Below, in pieces: positions 26,771 through 42,058 of a DNA stretch of 64,000 nt. Source of the DNA: Larimichthys crocea (taxonomy: Eukaryota > Chordata > Actinopteri > Sciaenidae); the NCBI RefSeq assembly GCF_000972845.2, contig NC_040022.1, forward strand, positions 930,001 to 994,000. Reading direction: 5' to 3'. The translations under genes were made by a program, and so were the position numbers. Within the stretch, counting starts at the first letter, position 1, and every line of letters starts with the position of its first letter. A model generated the notes under the pieces. That model did not search any database. It worked only from the letters and a program-made list of their open reading frames with translations, and was not told the origin of the DNA.

Positions 26771-28083
26771 GAGAAAAGGAGTGTGCTATTTACTTCAATG
26801 TCCTACAGAGATGGTCAGTCTGCTGACTGTGTAATAGCGGCCTGTTTTGCTGATGACAAGTTAATGCTTCCCGGAATTTATTATGGACGGAGAAAGAGTG
26901 GATGTGGTGATGGGGGGGATATGACAGAAGCTTTGATGAGGGCATGAAGGCAGTAAAAAGATGGAGGATGGGAAGAGAGCTGCTGTTTGGGCAGTAATAA
27001 AAAAGGTCAGAGACTCAGGCTGCTGTCTGACAGACGGGAAGACAGAGATGTGGGGGTAACTAGGCAGATAGAGAGAGACAGGTAAATTATTGGTGTGTGT
27101 GACTGAGCTGATAACTGCTGATTTTCCACACTAAAACTAAAAAAAACAGTTCATTATCAAAACAAGGCTGCTCACAGCAATATCGTGCTGCGGGGTACAT
27201 CACATCATTATTGTTTGCTCCAGCACAGCAGGTCATCCTGACATGTCCAAATGCTGACATGTACTTTTTTTTTCTTTTTTTTTTTAAAAGGAAAACTCAG
27301 TCGGGGATGATTTGTGTGTCAAAATTCTGTATATAATACGAAATACTGGAAAGCAGCTACTGAGAAATGACTTGTTTTGTTTGTGTTTAAAAGGAAAAAC
27401 TGAAATGAATTAAAGTCGGTAACCTAAATGTCGATTCTCGTGGAGTTATAGCAAGTGTAGTTGCATAATACTTATCAAAAAGGGACATGTTAAGACAGAA
27501 ATTCAGAACTTTTTTTATGATAACTTCGCTAAGTTACATTTTCTAGAGAAGTAGGATGTGACAACTTGTGCTTATTTTACAGTATTAACCGGGGAAATCT
27601 CAGGCAATGCTGACAACAAATTTCAAAACAAAGACACAAACCAAAAAAAATGACTTACTTTGTCGTTTCTGAAGTTTTCAGCCTTCCTCTGGACAAGTTC
27701 AGCAATGTCATGCTCTCAGCCATTTTGACATGTAATAGTACTCGGGTCAGGTGTTTTCTTTATTATTTTTAATTTAGTTATTAGGGTTCTGTTCCATTTA
27801 GTGCAGCAGAGCCTTTCCAGTGAGCCAACACGCAGCACCCTGACTCTGTCTGAGCTGAATGGAACTGGACCTTAATTAGCACCTTTGGTAACACCTGTGT
27901 TCACCTGCTGTCTCGTGTGTTTGTTAGATACAGGCTCGCTTCCGGTGCAGGTGAACCAGGTGTGTGTGTGTGTGTTTGATACACTGTCGCCATCTGGTGG
28001 ACATTTGCGTAAATTAATTTTCGCTTTTTTTGGCGTCCGTTCAGTTTGGACTCAGCCGGTATCCGTAAAAAGAGGGAGCAAGC

Positions 28084-28097
28084 GTCGCCTTAGCAAC
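28084..28097 (+). promoter_or_regulatory. X-box (RFX binding site) of the b9d1 promoter
   Basis: GTCGCCTTAGCAAC matches the X-box consensus GTNRCC-N(0-3)-RGYAAC at every position, with a 2-base spacer, and starts 125 bp upstream of the b9d1 ATG. RFX factors use this palindrome to drive ciliary genes in animals, and b9d1 encodes a transition-zone protein. A match in a given 200-bp promoter is expected by chance only about three times in a thousand. Binding itself is not shown. Confidence 0.8.
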
Positions 28098-28114
28098 GGA
28101 CAAGGTTTAGCTCC

Positions 28115-28138
28115 ATGTTAGCATCGAGGTTTTTCTAA
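28115..28138 (+). other. Possible 7-codon upstream ORF in b9d1 leader
   Basis: ATG at 28115 followed by six sense codons and TAA. It is in the b9d1 leader only if transcription starts upstream of 28115, which the sequence does not settle. Confidence 0.3.
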
Positions 28139-28208
28139 AACTGTTTTGAATTTCTCTAAAAAAGTAAAAAAGACAACATACATTTCTAGTTCAGTAAGCG
28201 AAGCCGTG

Positions 28209-31916
<3,708 letters not shown>

Positions 31917-32268
31917 ATAACACAACAGACTGTTTTTAGAGACGATCGGCGGGGTTTGTTTTGTTCCCTTTGCTCTCAAGGACATTTGATCCCCACCACA
32001 ACAAAAAAAACACACGCCACGTATAAAATGACTTGTTCACTTCCTCAGGTAGTATGGAAATCAATAATACTGCAGTGGCACCGTCACTACAGAGACAGAG
32101 CGGAAAGAACGCATGCAAACACTCCTCTGCCCAGGTTTTTTTTTAAGTGTATGGAAATTATGAAATTTTACTAGATGTATTCTTATATAAGCAGTTTCAG
32201 ACATTTGAATTTTTCAGTTTTACGATATTTTTTACTTTTTTAAATAAACATGGACTTTACCTCTGAGT
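31917..32268 (+). other. b9d1: b9d1 3' UTR with poly(A) signal
   Basis: About 350 bases after the stop. A canonical AATAAA at 32243-32248 predicts cleavage near 32262-32270. The end is inferred from the signal alone. Confidence 0.75.
32243..32248 (+). terminator. b9d1: b9d1 polyadenylation signal AATAAA
   Basis: Canonical hexamer 327 bases after the b9d1 stop codon, in A+T-rich sequence. Confidence 0.75.
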
Positions 32269-32412
32269 AACTCGTTCCTGTCTGACTGTGTTCAACACAT
32301 CGCTGTAAGATTGAATCTAATCTACAAAGTCTTGTTTGTTTTGAACTCACGTTTGATTAAAAGAAGAAAAAAAAGACGGATGCTGGAGTTACAGAGCTGA
32401 AGTGATACACAT

Positions 32413-32418
32413 TTTATT
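32413..32418 (-). terminator. epn2: epn2 polyadenylation signal AATAAA
   Basis: TTTATT on the + strand, reading AATAAA on the - strand, followed on that strand by ATGTGTATCACTTCAGCTCT. It predicts cleavage near 32390-32400, about 130 bases from the end predicted for b9d1. Confidence 0.6.
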
Positions 32419-34045
32419 TTGAACCAATGCAGCTACAGTTGTCCTCATCCAACAGGGTGCGGCCTGCTGCGTTCGTTTGTTTAGATGCCGTTAAAATACC
32501 ACGGTGACTTTTCCTACAAAAACCCATTACACAGAATAATAAGGTATACAGAGGAACAGTATGTTACAATAGTACAAATGATAAATTATATTATACAGTT
32601 ATAATGCCAACAGGTTGAGCACGTATCCAATAAAAAAAAGCAGCCTGCTCCCAGTACTATGAGAAGGGTAAATAGACAGACATGGAAAAGATTAAAAGGA
32701 GGCTGTTTATGCATATAAAGACAGACAGTCCGTAAGGTCAGTTAGTCCTCTTGATAAAAGCAGAGTGAATACATAGTAACACGCAGAGGAGCTCGCTACA
32801 CACAGGCCACATTTTCACTGCACCATAGCCCACGACTGTGAAACTGCTGCCAGGGATCAAGAGAGAGAGAGTTCAAATGCAGTGTGATCCGACTGTTCGG
32901 GAGTGCTGACTTTGTTCAACACAAGTTTGTTTGTCTCTCTCTCTCTCTGTCAATGCGTCGATAAAAGAACCTTTTCTCCCCCAATCGCTGGAGTGAAGTT
33001 AAAAGGTCAGGCCGCAGTGAAATCAAGGCCAGTGAGAAAGTGACATGTCTCAGCTAGAATATCAGAGTAGCTTTAAACCAAACCAAAAAACAAAAAAACA
33101 CATTAGCATTAAATCTTCTTATCTTTACTTTTTCCAACTCCAATTTTTGCATATATTTAGTTTAGAGATTAAAAATGTTTGCTGGTCTCTGCAAGTGTCA
33201 CATCCATTCATTCAGGACCAAATCACCATCATCATCATCATCATCATCACCCTCAGCGTCGTCACCAAAAGTCATACACACGGGTCGGAGCTGCTCCTCC
33301 TTTTGCCTGAGAGAAATGAAGGTCTGCGTCTAGTGGGAGTAACGAGGGTCCTGCGGTGTAGCTATCATACCACAGCAGACCAGGAGAGGGCACCAACTCA
33401 CACCAAAAGGAAAAAAGAAAAGAAAAAGAAAAACACCCCCTCCACAGTAATAACATTGGCAGTGATAAACCGAACTGAAGAGAAGGGATTACAGTGACCT
33501 AAAGAGAAGAAGGGTCTGTGCGCGACATCGACCATGCGCTCAGCTCGCTGTCGGTACAATGTGCCGGCGTTCAGCCGACAGTAACACTTTCTTACACAAA
33601 CTCCTGCACATATAGCTCTGAAATATTTTTTAAAAATTATAACAACGGAGTCTCCGGTATCGTGAGTATCCTCTAACAAAAAAAAAAAAACGTCAGTGAA
33701 GTGTGACCCTACTGTTTCAAACTACTCAAAGTATGACATCCTCAGAAATCACAGTCGCTATGACTTTGGTAACAGTTGTGCTTCTAAGAGAAGAGAATTA
33801 CATCGCCTACCCATAGGGTGAAAAAAAAAAAACTAGAATGAGAGAAAACAGAGAGAGGATGAAGATGATACATGCTAGTACACAGCTCCAGAACTCTGAA
33901 AGGCTCGGCTATGGATTTACATCTAACGAGTAAATAACAACAAAAAAATCAACAACTGCTTGTTTACATGAACATGTCTCACCGTCGTTTGCTGCGGGAT
34001 TTCCCTGTGCTATGAATAGGCCAATCCTGGAATAACCCCTCATGA

Positions 34046-34073
34046 GTGTGTGTGTGTGTGTGTGTGTGTGTGT
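34046..34073. repeat. (GT)14 microsatellite in epn2 3' UTR
   Basis: GT on the + strand, so CA repeats in the epn2 transcript. It is complementary to the tracts at 34231-34250 and 34647-34713. Confidence 0.95.
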
Positions 34074-34196
34074 CTACCAGGTAATGTTCTTGTACTTAGA
34101 TTAGCCGCAGTAAATCCACTCGGGGAGGTAAACTCTTCACGGTGCCAAGCGGCTGACGTGCTCTTTAAACTCATAGTTTGCTTTCTTTCACGACCC

Positions 34197-34210
34197 GTCA
34201 CCATAGTAAC
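34197..34210 (+). other. X-box-like sequence in epn2 3' UTR
   Basis: GTCACCATAGTAAC fits the X-box consensus exactly, but it lies in an epn2 3' UTR away from any promoter I can see. Roughly one such match per 64 kb is expected by chance, so function is doubtful. Confidence 0.2.
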
Positions 34211-34641
34211 ACTTGATATTAGGTTGCTTGCACACACACACACACACACATTCTCTCTTAAGGCTGCAGACGTCTACTTTATCCCCGTTTCGACTTCAGA
34301 AACTAACATAAGCGAGTTCTAAGTCACTTCCACTTTACTGAGAAACGCTCATTAAAGTACACTTGGAAGCTAAATGTGTCCACACACACTCTCTCACACA
34401 CTCACACACACAACCCACCCCTCTTCCCTTTGACCCTTGAAACAAACTAAACAAAAAGAAAAAAAAAGAAAACAGTCCCACAATGCATCACTGCATCCAT
34501 ATGTTCAGATAGCAAAATACTGATGCCATCACAGTTCATGTCTTTTTTCTCCAAACACACACTGGGGGGAGAGACTCAGTGACAAATACATCGACATGTG
34601 GCTGTTAGTACACGAGCGTTAACAGTACACCTGCGTGTGAG

Positions 34642-34646
<5 letters not shown>

Positions 34647-34717
<71 letters not shown>

Positions 34718-34730
34718 CAAAAACAAAAAC
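34647..34730. repeat. (AC)33 microsatellite plus AAAAC repeats
   Basis: Long uninterrupted AC run ending in three AAAAAC-type units. It is read as a GU repeat in the epn2 mRNA. Confidence 0.97.
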
Positions 34731-35708
34731 AGCGTTTATCTTTTCAACCCCTTCACAGCGAGGGGTTCATCTCCTTTCAAGAAGAGTTCATTGTTCTTTA
34801 TCCCGTGGAGGTCAAAGTTCATGTGGAGGGCCAGGAAACAAACAAAAAAAGAGTTAACAGGAAGTGACCAGACGAGAGTTGTGTACCGAGAGCCGCGGCA
34901 GTGTGTGTGTGTGACGTGACGCGGCGGGCCTCCCTCCCTTAGCTAAGGTGTAACGGTGAACCCAACAGTCGCGGAAAGGGAAGAAGAAAAAAAATAATAA
35001 CAGAGAAAAAAAATTGTGCAAAATCCCTGCTTAGTAACACACACGCACACACACACACACGCACTCACACACACAAGAGTATAAACACATCTGTCCATCT
35101 CTCATCCGTACTCCAGTGTGTGTCAGTAAAACCCACTGGAATATACACAGTGTAAAAGTACTGAGATGTGCACTCACACCAGCTGACAGGGCTTATAAAA
35201 GATTAGCTCTAGTGAAGAGATAAAGATCCTGGCATTAGTACAGTCAGACTCTCCGGTCACTCCACCACAGAAGAAGAAAAAAAAGGAGCAATCCTAAAAG
35301 GAAAAAAGTAAGGGAGAGGAGGCGAGCGTATGAGAGGAGGAGGAGGAGGACAGACTGCCTCTGTGGAAAAAACTGTAAACACCGCTGCTACTCTGTAAGT
35401 CTGTAGAAAGATGCAAACTCGTTGTGGTCATCAGCCTCATCGTCAGATCAGTATGGAACACACAGGACTAGGCAGCTTGTAGCACTGAGAGGAGGAGGAA
35501 GGAGTGTGTTAAAGGTAGGAGGAGGCCAGGCTGGGACTACGACCTGGCTCGGAGTTGGTTATAAAAAAAAAAAAGGATAAATGGGATAAGACGCCTCCTT
35601 GTTCATTTTGAAGCTTCAGGAGCCAAAGTGGAAGAGAGCGAGAGAGTGAGAGAGAGTGAGAGGGGAGAGGGGGAGGTTACTCTGGGGCAAGTCGTCCCCC
35701 CTTCTTTC

Positions 35709-36049
35709 TCACAAAAGGAAGGGGTTGGTGGTTCCGGTGGGCTGTGCGCCGGCCTGGGGTGGCATGCTCATCAGGGGCTGGGGCATGGACATGGAAGCCG
35801 GGATCCCCGCACTCATCCCCGCGTTCGCCCCCACGCCTACCCCCATCCCGGGCATCACGCGGCCCATGGGGGCCATGCCTGCCAGGGGGACCATGGTGAT
35901 GGGCTGAGCGGGCACGGAGGCGAGGGCCATGGGCTCGGCCATGAAGCCTGCGGGCATCGGGCTGACCCGCATCTGGTTGAGGGTGGGAGGCGCTGGCTGG
36001 CTCACTTGGAAGGGGTTGGCGTGGGCTGCTGGAGCAGAGCCTGCAGAGG
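35709..36049 (-). CDS. epn2: epn2 coding exon 10 (last)
   Basis: After the acceptor CTCCGTGCAG, encodes ASAGSAPAAHANPFQVSQPA, then the conserved TLNQMRVSP, a Met-rich stretch, and TGTTNPFLL with TGA at 35709-35711. NPF motifs at residues 475 and 572. A second in-frame acceptor (CTCTGCAG) lies 9 bases downstream, giving an alternative start at 36040. Confidence 0.96.
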
Positions 36050-38558
36050 CTGCACGGAGACGATAAAGAAAGAAATGTTACCGAGTACACACACACATAT
36101 CTACACATGAAGTGACATTCAATGTTTTGTTATATCGCAGATGGGTGTGTGTTCAGGCCTGTGTGTGTGTGTGTCTGCGTCTCATGGCTTACTCACTACA
36201 CTTCCTGGCTGAGCACTCCGTTATCTAATCAGCATGAATTAATCAGTGTGTGTACCTGCTTAAAAAACATCTCTAAAATATGACAGAACACTTCGTTCCC
36301 CCACCTGCTGAAGCCAAGAACGGGTTGACGACTGGCGCCGGCTGAGCTGGTTTGGACACCAGAGAGTCCAGATTGACCAGGGCAGCGTTGGGACCCAGGA
36401 AGGACTCCGGGGTCTTTCGAGTTGGGTTTATCGAAGTAGATATGGAGGTGGGGAGAGGGTCGAAGAGGTCCAGGCTGCTGCTGCTGGCGAGACTGGCTTG
36501 GGAGGGGATAGAAGATGCTACGCCCCCGTCACCTGGGGAACAAAGAGCGGTTGTAATCACTGATGAAAAGGCTGCTAATGAACAAAAACAAAACTCTGAG
36601 ACAATATTTCTGATCTAGTCTTGACCTGGAGCATTAGAAGTACTGAATTAAGGTCTAATAGATGTGGGCACCCACATTCACAAAGACATCAGAGGCAGAC
36701 AGCCTGGCTGTTTTTTTTTGCGGCAGCCGTCCTTCATTAATGGATGAGCACAAACCCAGCACGCCAGCTGCTGCACACACCCACGAGGAAATGTCAAAGA
36801 TGGAAAATGTCTTTTCAGAACAGAAACCGACACGTAGCGGAGCCAAAAAAAGGTTCCTGATAAGATCAGGCCCGGTGTGTATCGACGCCCCATAAATCCT
36901 GCAGATTTCAGCCGGAGCTGATTCAAACGCTAACGTCGTCCTGCGAGGGGCTGAGTTTCCACAACATCGCCGAGCGTCCTCTACACGCCGTGTGGCGATA
37001 AGGTCACATAGTTTTTTTTCTTCTTAACTTTGTGCGCCTGTGTTTGTGTTCCTTCTCACCTTGTCCTTGACCATATCACAAGTGTTTGTGTTAAGCAAAA
37101 GTCAGACACCAATGTCACCCTCCCACATCCAGACTGCCAAACCACATGAGAAAAATACTTCGGACCTGTGCCAAGCTGTTCACTGGAACCTCCTCCACAC
37201 ACACCGACCTGATGGAAGGTGTGGACGGCTTTAATTAAACCTTTTGGGACATTTGTCGCTGGTTCAGATGCACCAGACAAGATTTGTAAAGTATCACAGC
37301 TAGCGGATCTAAAAAGGGTTCCATAAACAGGATGGCTCAGGTCTGATAATGTATTTAGTGATACACATAAAAGCTGCATCAGATTATTCCACATTGATAT
37401 TGGACCAGATCTGAGCAAACACACTTTTTTCCCCCCATCATTTGATCTGATTACTGCAACGTTTGATTGCATTTGCAATGGAAAAATCATCAACGTGACT
37501 CCGGTGGTTAGAACTCTGTCTTTGCTCAAGTCTGGTGATGTTTACATACAAAAGACGAGACGTGTGCGTGTCTGTTCCCCCCCGCAGAAACGTTGCGTGT
37601 CTGCAGACGGGGCGTAATTTTAGACACAGAGAAAAACAACAACAACACAGACTCCGGGGTCAATAGAGAGACGAAGACATGGGTGAGTACCAGTGGGGAC
37701 AGAGGAGGAAGAGCGCAGGCTGTCAAACTCTGAGAAGTCCTCTTTGGACGTACCGTTGGATGCATTGAACAGGTCAAAGCTACCTGAAAGGGGACAACGC
37801 AAATACACACACACGCACACAGACAAATAAAAAACACACAGCAGACACACACACACACACGTAGACAGATGGAAACACAAGCATGAATGAGTATGGATAT
37901 TTCGGTAAAGTAACAAAGACAAATGAACAAAATAAGCACGTGAAGGCATGCAGATGTGCAGAAGCGTTTTGTTATTGTGACACAGCTGTTTGTCTGAGAC
38001 ACTAGGCCTTAAAATAAAGAGTGCACGTGTCCAGAAATACTTGGCAGCTGATGCCTGTGGAAAGAACTACTTTCTCCCTGACGGTCACCTGCATTGGAAG
38101 TCTTAGGGCGGGCAGCTGCGGAGCTCCAGGGATCGGAGGCGGGAGCGGCGTTTGATGCCCAGGGGTCGCTGCTCTTCATGGGTGGGACAGAAGAAGCGCC
38201 CCATGGGTCGACTGGGGCTGCTGGCTTAGGAGCAGAGCCTGAGGTGAGGGGGGAGAAGAGAGAACGTGTGAAAATGTAAAGCCAATTTGGAAAAGAGGAA
38301 AAGGGAGAGAGGACGGGAGATGGAGAGAGGTGGAAAAAGTCCCCCCACCCCCCCGGTATCGCTCGCCTGTCCTCCGTCAACATTTACATATCTAGCTCCC
38401 CACAGCCCCACTCCCTCCACACTCATTTCCTTCATGATATCTTCCTCTGACACCGCCCCCCTCCTCTCTGTGCAGTAATGCTGCTGAGCCAGTGGAGCAG
38501 CATTCCTATTTAACAAAGAGTCACAGTCTTAGGAGCTGCAGGTGGACAGCAGAGACGA

Positions 38559-38603
<45 letters not shown>

Positions 38604-41600
38604 CTGACTCTACACAAATACTTCACTGCATCGAAAGCCAGTGTGTAGTTTTCTAGTGAGTGTGTATACTGTATGTGTGTGTGTACCATAAGGCTGCCAG
38701 GGGTCTTCTGATGCAGCAGCTGCCCCGGCCCCTGCGCCCCAGGGGTCAGCACTGGCACCGGGCTCTGGGACGACCATCAGATCCATCAAAGACGACTGTG
38801 GCTACAAAGAGAGACGGAGAAAGTGGATTAGAGAGAGCATTAGGGGGACAGGAAAGAGGAAGAATGAAGGGTGCAGACAAAAGAGGAAAAAGAAGAATGG
38901 GACGAGTGAAGACAGATGAGGAAACAGATGAGGGGGGACCATCTGCTGGTCAGCCGTTATCCTCTAGAGCGCAAAGGCTGTTCAAACACAGCGACGGCGG
39001 TCAGGTCATTATGTGCCCAGATAAAATGCGAGGCGCGGCCACGCAGCCCTACTCCATCGCTTCGGCTCTACGTGTCCTCAGATTCAAGTCGGCCAACTAT
39101 CCATGCAGAATAATGAACAGTAAACTGGGCAGGCGGCTGCCGGTTAGTGCTTCCATTACTGCTACTGAAGCAGCAGACGGGGTCCGGCAGGAAAAGAGGA
39201 TGGAGAGAGACGAGGCTGTTTCAGGACAGAATAACTGAGTCACTACAGTGATCGTGCGTTTTACCTCTTTCTTCTTCTTGGGGAGTTTTACCGAGTCTGG
39301 GCCTCCTTTCTTACTCTCCTCCAAGGCCATCTGTAGTCTCAGGTCATCTCCTCTGCGTATGCGCTCCTCCTGAAGACACACACACACAGTTAGCATGACG
39401 CAGCATTTTTCTTAAGAATCAGGCAGGTTGCTCTTGCGTTTATGGACAGTGTGACTTTTGCAGAATGATGTAACAACAAATCAAAATCATTGTTTGATTT
39501 CAGAAATGTCTGCGTGTGGAAACTCGACGTGCTTTTTGAGGTTATGGCGGATAACAGAACAGAATTACTGGCAATAAAAATGATTAACGCGGTTTCAGAA
39601 AGGTGAATTTGCAGCACGTCAGAAAAAAAAGATTGACGTGCAGCAAAATAAAAATAAAAGATGATTACGCACCGCTGCCAGTAAAGTCTTGGTTTGAAAT
39701 TTAATCAGCTGGTTTCAACAGATGTAACGGAAACTGTTTTCACACACGCAGGTAGTGAAGAAGAAATAGTCAACTGTGAGAAAAGGTACTGTGTGTCGTC
39801 ATAGCATCATCGTATGAGTACGCCTGTGTGTGTGTACCTGCTCTGCAGCCTCTCTGCTCATGGCCAGAGCCAGCTGCAGCTGTAGTTCCTCCTCGCCGCT
39901 GGTCTGAGGTCTGGCCTGCTCCAGCTCTGAGCCCGCGTTGGGAGACGTGGCTAACGGACACATTCAGAACGCGTGTTAACGTCACATCGTATAAAAGGAT
40001 ACATAACTACCTCCAAACATCCTTCAAAACCAACCGTTACCCAGGTGGAATAATTACAATCATATGTATAATATCAGTCACATTTGAATTACATTTCAGC
40101 GCATGTTTGTGTGAGTGTGTGTGATTACAAGTTTCTTTGTTGAGCCTGTAAGGGACGACAGGACTGTTCAGTTTATTGGATTAGCTCGGGCCATGTGGCA
40201 GCACAGAAAACACACACACATTGCAGACACACACACACACACCAGGTTTGGGCTCGGGAGAAAAAAATAAAACAAAGACTCAGAATGTGTTTTTTAAATT
40301 CAATCCGAGTCTTTTCGTGGGAACCGTGGCGTGGGAGGTGATGGTAAGACAGTGACATCACCCCATCACCCCTCCCATCACAGTTCTCGATATGATGTCA
40401 CCGTGTCTGCTTCATTATTCTTCATTATTTCTCAGCAGTCCAGCTCGGTGCAGTGTGTGCATGTGTGAATGTTGTGGGTGTAACAAAAGTGTGTGTTTTC
40501 TGTGAAATTATTCATGTATCCATTAGTATTAGCCTGCGGGGGAAAAAAAGTGATATTTTGGTGGCCAAACTTGGACAACTGCTTTCAGACTTTCAAACTT
40601 AAATGATAAAAATGGTTCCTCTCTTTCCACCTCCCTCAGTCATAACATGCTCTGCTTCTGATGTGGACACTCCCACACACACACACACACACACCTCACC
40701 TTACTCATCACACCATGATGATCTCCCGTATAATGTTCTGAACGCAAAAGACAAAAGAACAACACTGACACAAATATGCATGGAGGAAACGCTGACGTTT
40801 TGTTTCACTCTGAGGTCACACACTCCGCTGCCCTGTCGTGACGTCTGCAGGAAGTAGACGTCACGACAGTCAGCAGCTTTTCTATAAACAATAAAGAGTA
40901 AATGTGTCGAGTGTTTCCATGATGAGGAAATGTTTTTGTTTTTTTGTCTCGTCATTCTTGAGCCGTTATAGATATGCACGTATGACAACAACGCAGTAAG
41001 CCCGTTACATGCATTACGACTTAACGTCTGCATGACTAATAATGACAGCATACTTTTTCTCAGAAATTAATTCGCTGCCTCCGTCACGTGCAGCCTCAGA
41101 TCCGATTCCTCTCCTCCCTTCTCTCAGCTCATTTCCTGCCTCGCTCGCTCCTTGTCAAAACCCCACGTCTCCCTGACTCCGTCTCCAGGCTGTGTGTCTC
41201 CCCGTGGGGAAAGTGACCAGAAGTACCGAGGGTAAAGGTGTGTTTGGTTAGCTGGAGGGACTTTGTATCTGCTACATTTCTGCCCCTTAAATAGACAGTG
41301 AAAACAGAGGCACTGTAGATATCTTTGACATTTTCCTTGAGCTCCCAAATCAACTGCAAACAACAAGAAGGCTTAAACGACAGTTTGTCTACCGCTGAGC
41401 CTGAAGAGAGACTAAACTGACGACATAATAAACACACACTTGATAGTAGCGACTCAGGAAGACAAATAAACAAAACCAACTGAAACCCACTGCTGTGGGA
41501 ATGGACCATATATGGATCATGGCGGTTTCTTGACATTCCTCACAGACACAGCTCTGCCCGCCGGCAGAGAAATGCTTTTAATCTTCCGTTTTGTCACTAC

Positions 41601-42012
41601 CGTTTGTGTTGACAAAGTGAAGACTCTGAGTGCAGCATGCAACTGAAGCTGCAAACGGAGAGTTTGGAAGAAAGTGAAATGGGCTGATGACCACCCGTGT
41701 CACGTGTAGTGGATTTATGTGGCGATAATGGCACACAGGGTTTTTTATCCCGGCGTGTCAACCACTAACTATCCCCACACTTGCAGACACTCTGTCTCTT
41801 GTCTCTCTAGATAAAAGAGTTCACCTCATGAGTGAGGCAGCTCCTTTCAGGCACTTTCTAGATTCCCAAAACATTATTTCATCATAACAGTTATTGTGAA
41901 ACCGTGTACAGCTTGAGTCTCGCAGCTCTGGTCAGGCAGCCAAAGAGGATGATAAACTAAATAAATCTCCTGTATTTATACTTTTTACAAGCCCTGCAGC
42001 CTTGACTGAGAT

Positions 42013-42058
<46 letters not shown>

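Larger units (their letters stand above)
1..28083. other. Gene-poor intergenic region upstream of b9d1
   Basis: About 28 kb with no exon I can support on either strand. The longest open frames here (155 codons at 13098, 255 codons on the - strand at 14054, 174 codons at 17430, 172 codons on the - strand at 26601) match no family I know. Several run through CT, GA or CA repeats, and they lack partner exons. The region holds the repeats and microsatellites listed separately. Stretches in which I see nothing beyond ordinary A+T-rich sequence are about 881-2100, 2200-3800, 4320-5240, 5700-8800, 9500-13600, 15480-19080, 19450-22080 and 24400-26340. It may contain distant regulatory elements or unrecognised short exons; sequence alone does not show them. 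Confidence 0.6.
32395..35708 (-). other. epn2: Predicted long 3' UTR of epn2
   Basis: Between the epn2 stop and a - strand AATAAA at 32418-32413 I find no other strong poly(A) hexamer on this strand and no coding signal, so a 3' UTR of about 3.3 kb is inferred. It contains CA/GT tracts at 34046-34073, 34231-34250, 34647-34713 and 35039-35075 and an ATC run at 33224-33249. A shorter form using a weaker signal is possible. Confidence 0.6.

Noticed and set aside
34197..34210. Third perfect X-box match, in the epn2 3' UTR
   Set aside because: About one match is expected by chance on both strands of the window, and it is not near a promoter.
38510..38546. Possible extra epn2 exon: CCACCTGCAG acceptor followed by CTCCTAAGACTGTGACTC
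   Set aside because: A stop follows within nine codons and no good donor or poly(A) signal is near. The resemblance to exon 7 (GCTCCTAAG) is too short.
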